Assembly (NCBI GenBank): GCA_900313405.1 | Contig: OMQY01000010.1 | Coordinates: 1-5,288 of the forward strand | Direction of reading: 5' to 3' | Length of the DNA: 5,288 nucleotides | Source of the DNA: an uncultured Eubacteriales bacterium | GTDB lineage: Bacteria; Bacillota_A; Clostridia; Saccharofermentanales; Saccharofermentanaceae | Shown: positions 4,243 through 5,288 of the stretch, piece after piece | How the letters are laid out: every line of letters begins with the position of its first letter | Position numbering within the stretch: the first letter of the stretch is position 1 | The notes under the pieces: model-generated | What the model was told of the DNA's origin: nothing | What the model saw: only the letters and a program-made list of their open reading frames with translations | Databases searched by the model: none | Program-made: the position numbers and the translations under genes

Positions 4243-5288
4243 TAGTATCCTGTGCCGGCCGTAAGCTCGATATGGTGATAAAAGCACCGCCTTCCAAGTC
4301 GATCTATCACAGAGAACTGATAGTACGGTTCCTGCTGGGTGATCGGAATCATCTCGAGGCGCTTCCTGACGACAGTGAAGATGTTATCGCCACAAAGGGC
4401 TGTCTTCGCGCACTGGCTGTGGCGAAGCCCGGAAAGGATGTGATCCTTCCGTGCAATGAGAGCGGATCCACGCTGCGTTTCATGATACCGGTAGCATCGG
4501 CATATCTTCTTCGTGAAGACCGGGATCAGGGATGCCGTATCATAGCCGAGACAAAGGGCAGGCTGTATGACCGTCCCGTTGAAGAACTTGAGGCTGCACT
4601 TCTGCCTCACGGGATAAAGATAGAACGTGACGATGATACGAGGTCGATCCGTATCACGGGAACCATGACATCGGGCGAATACGTTATCGACGGGAGCGTC
4701 TCGTCGCAGTACATATCGGGACTTCTTATGGCACTCCCGTTGATGCTTCGTAACAGCAGTGTCAGGGTCACGGGACAGATGAAGTCCATCCATTATATTG
4801 ACCTTACCAGAGATGTATTGACAAAATACGGATGCGATATCCCAGTCGAGGATGGGGTGTTCACGATCACATCCCGCGGATATGACAAGGAGCTCACTTC
4901 CGGATTCGAGGTTGAAGGTGACTGGAGCAACGGAGCATTCCTGCTCTGCATGTCCCGATGGTCCGATATAACGGTCGAAGGACTCGATCCGGCTTCGCGC
5001 CAGGGTGACAGAGCGATAGTCGATTTCCTGAACTACGCCGATGATCCGGATCACAGGGCATCAGGCGTGTGGGATTGTACGGACACTCCGGATATAGCTC
5101 CCTATATGGCGGTAGTATCCGCGTTTCTTTTCGATAAAATGACGCTTACCGGAATAGGCAGGCTCCGTATCAAGGAGTCCGACAGGGTCACTGCCGTAAG
5201 GCAGCAGCTCGACGCCATCGGAGTTAAGACGTCCGAGGATGAGGACTCGCTTACCGTATACGGATATAAGGCTGCTGACGATAGTGAC
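4239..5288 (+). CDS. aroA: 3-phosphoshikimate 1-carboxyvinyltransferase (EPSP synthase), 3' end outside window
   Basis: The first 350 codons are present; the frame is open to the window edge, and family members have about 420-430 residues, so roughly 70-80 are missing. The enzyme joins phosphoenolpyruvate to shikimate 3-phosphate, the sixth shikimate step. Motifs in order: APPSKSIYHRELI (residues 16-28, with Lys20, Ser21 and Arg25), NESGSTLRFMIP (73-84, with Gly76 and Arg80), the DRP loop at 111-113, SSQYISGLLMALPLM (155-169), DTPDIAPYMAV (282-292, with catalytic-type Asp285) and KESDRVTAVRQQL (312-324, with Glu313 and Arg316). The residue after Arg80 is Phe where E. coli has Pro101. These motif forms are typical of clostridial enzymes. 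The start overlaps the aroB stop in ATGA; the ribosome binding site is weak (AGGA, 4227-4230), so translation is probably coupled to aroB. Further aromatic genes such as aroC and pheA may follow downstream. Confidence 0.95.
   Translation, partial: MIVSCAGRKLDMVIKAPPSKSIYHRELIVRFLLGDRNHLEALPDDSEDVIATKGCLRALAVAKPGKDVILPCNESGSTLRFMIPVASAYLLREDRDQGCRIIAETKGRLYDRPVEELEAALLPHGIKIERDDDTRSIRITGTMTSGEYVIDGSVSSQYISGLLMALPLMLRNSSVRVTGQMKSIHYIDLTRDVLTKYGCDIPVEDGVFTITSRGYDKELTSGFEVEGDWSNGAFLLCMSRWSDITVEGLDPASRQGDRAIVDFLNYADDPDHRASGVWDCTDTPDIAPYMAVVSAFLFDKMTLTGIGRLRIKESDRVTAVRQQLDAIGVKTSEDEDSLTVYGYKAADDSD

Noticed and set aside
3903..5054. 383-residue open frame on the - strand
   Set aside because: It lies opposite the end of aroB and most of aroA, both with clear motifs. 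The translation has no recognisable domain, and no ribosome binding site was seen. It is a shadow of the coding strand.

Overview
The window looks like chromosomal DNA of a Bacillota bacterium of the class Clostridia, with moderate G+C. The signs are strong AGGAGG-type ribosome binding sites, a CarD-type RNA polymerase-binding protein, a Thermotoga/clostridial-type (type I-beta) DAHP synthase with an N-terminal regulatory domain, and an EPSP synthase with the clostridial PPSKS..HR and SGSTLRF motifs. No mobile element, CRISPR array, tRNA or rRNA was seen.

Layout, all on the + strand: (1) the 3' end of an FtsX/MacB-type ABC transporter permease (to 356), closed by a strong intrinsic terminator (394-438). 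(2) A CarD-family regulator (526-1041) with its own extended -10 promoter. (3) A 239-base gap (1042-1280) that is a complete attenuator: a consensus promoter (1053-1081), a 20-codon leader peptide with eight Tyr/Phe residues in ten positions (1120-1182), a hairpin over the last Tyr/Phe codons, a candidate antiterminator, and an intrinsic terminator (1232-1262) just before the first structural gene. (4) A compact aromatic amino acid operon: DAHP synthase (1281-2279), prephenate dehydrogenase (2306-3154), 3-dehydroquinate synthase (3151-4242) and EPSP synthase (4239 to the window edge, incomplete). The last two junctions are four-base ATGA overlaps.

The genes supply shikimate-pathway steps 1 (DAHP synthase), 2 (AroB) and 6 (EPSP synthase), plus the tyrosine branch (TyrA). 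The leader apparently reads the supply of charged tRNA-Tyr and tRNA-Phe. With enough tyrosine and phenylalanine the ribosome reaches the leader stop codon and the terminator forms. With too little, the ribosome stalls in the aromatic run and the operon is transcribed.

Two points deserve most attention. The first is this Tyr/Phe leader-peptide attenuator in a lineage better known for T-box control. The second is the DAHP synthase, in which several nearly invariant active-site positions are changed: metal-ligand Cys to Asp at residue 102, metal-ligand Asp to Gly at 308, and KPRTS Lys to Met at 131.
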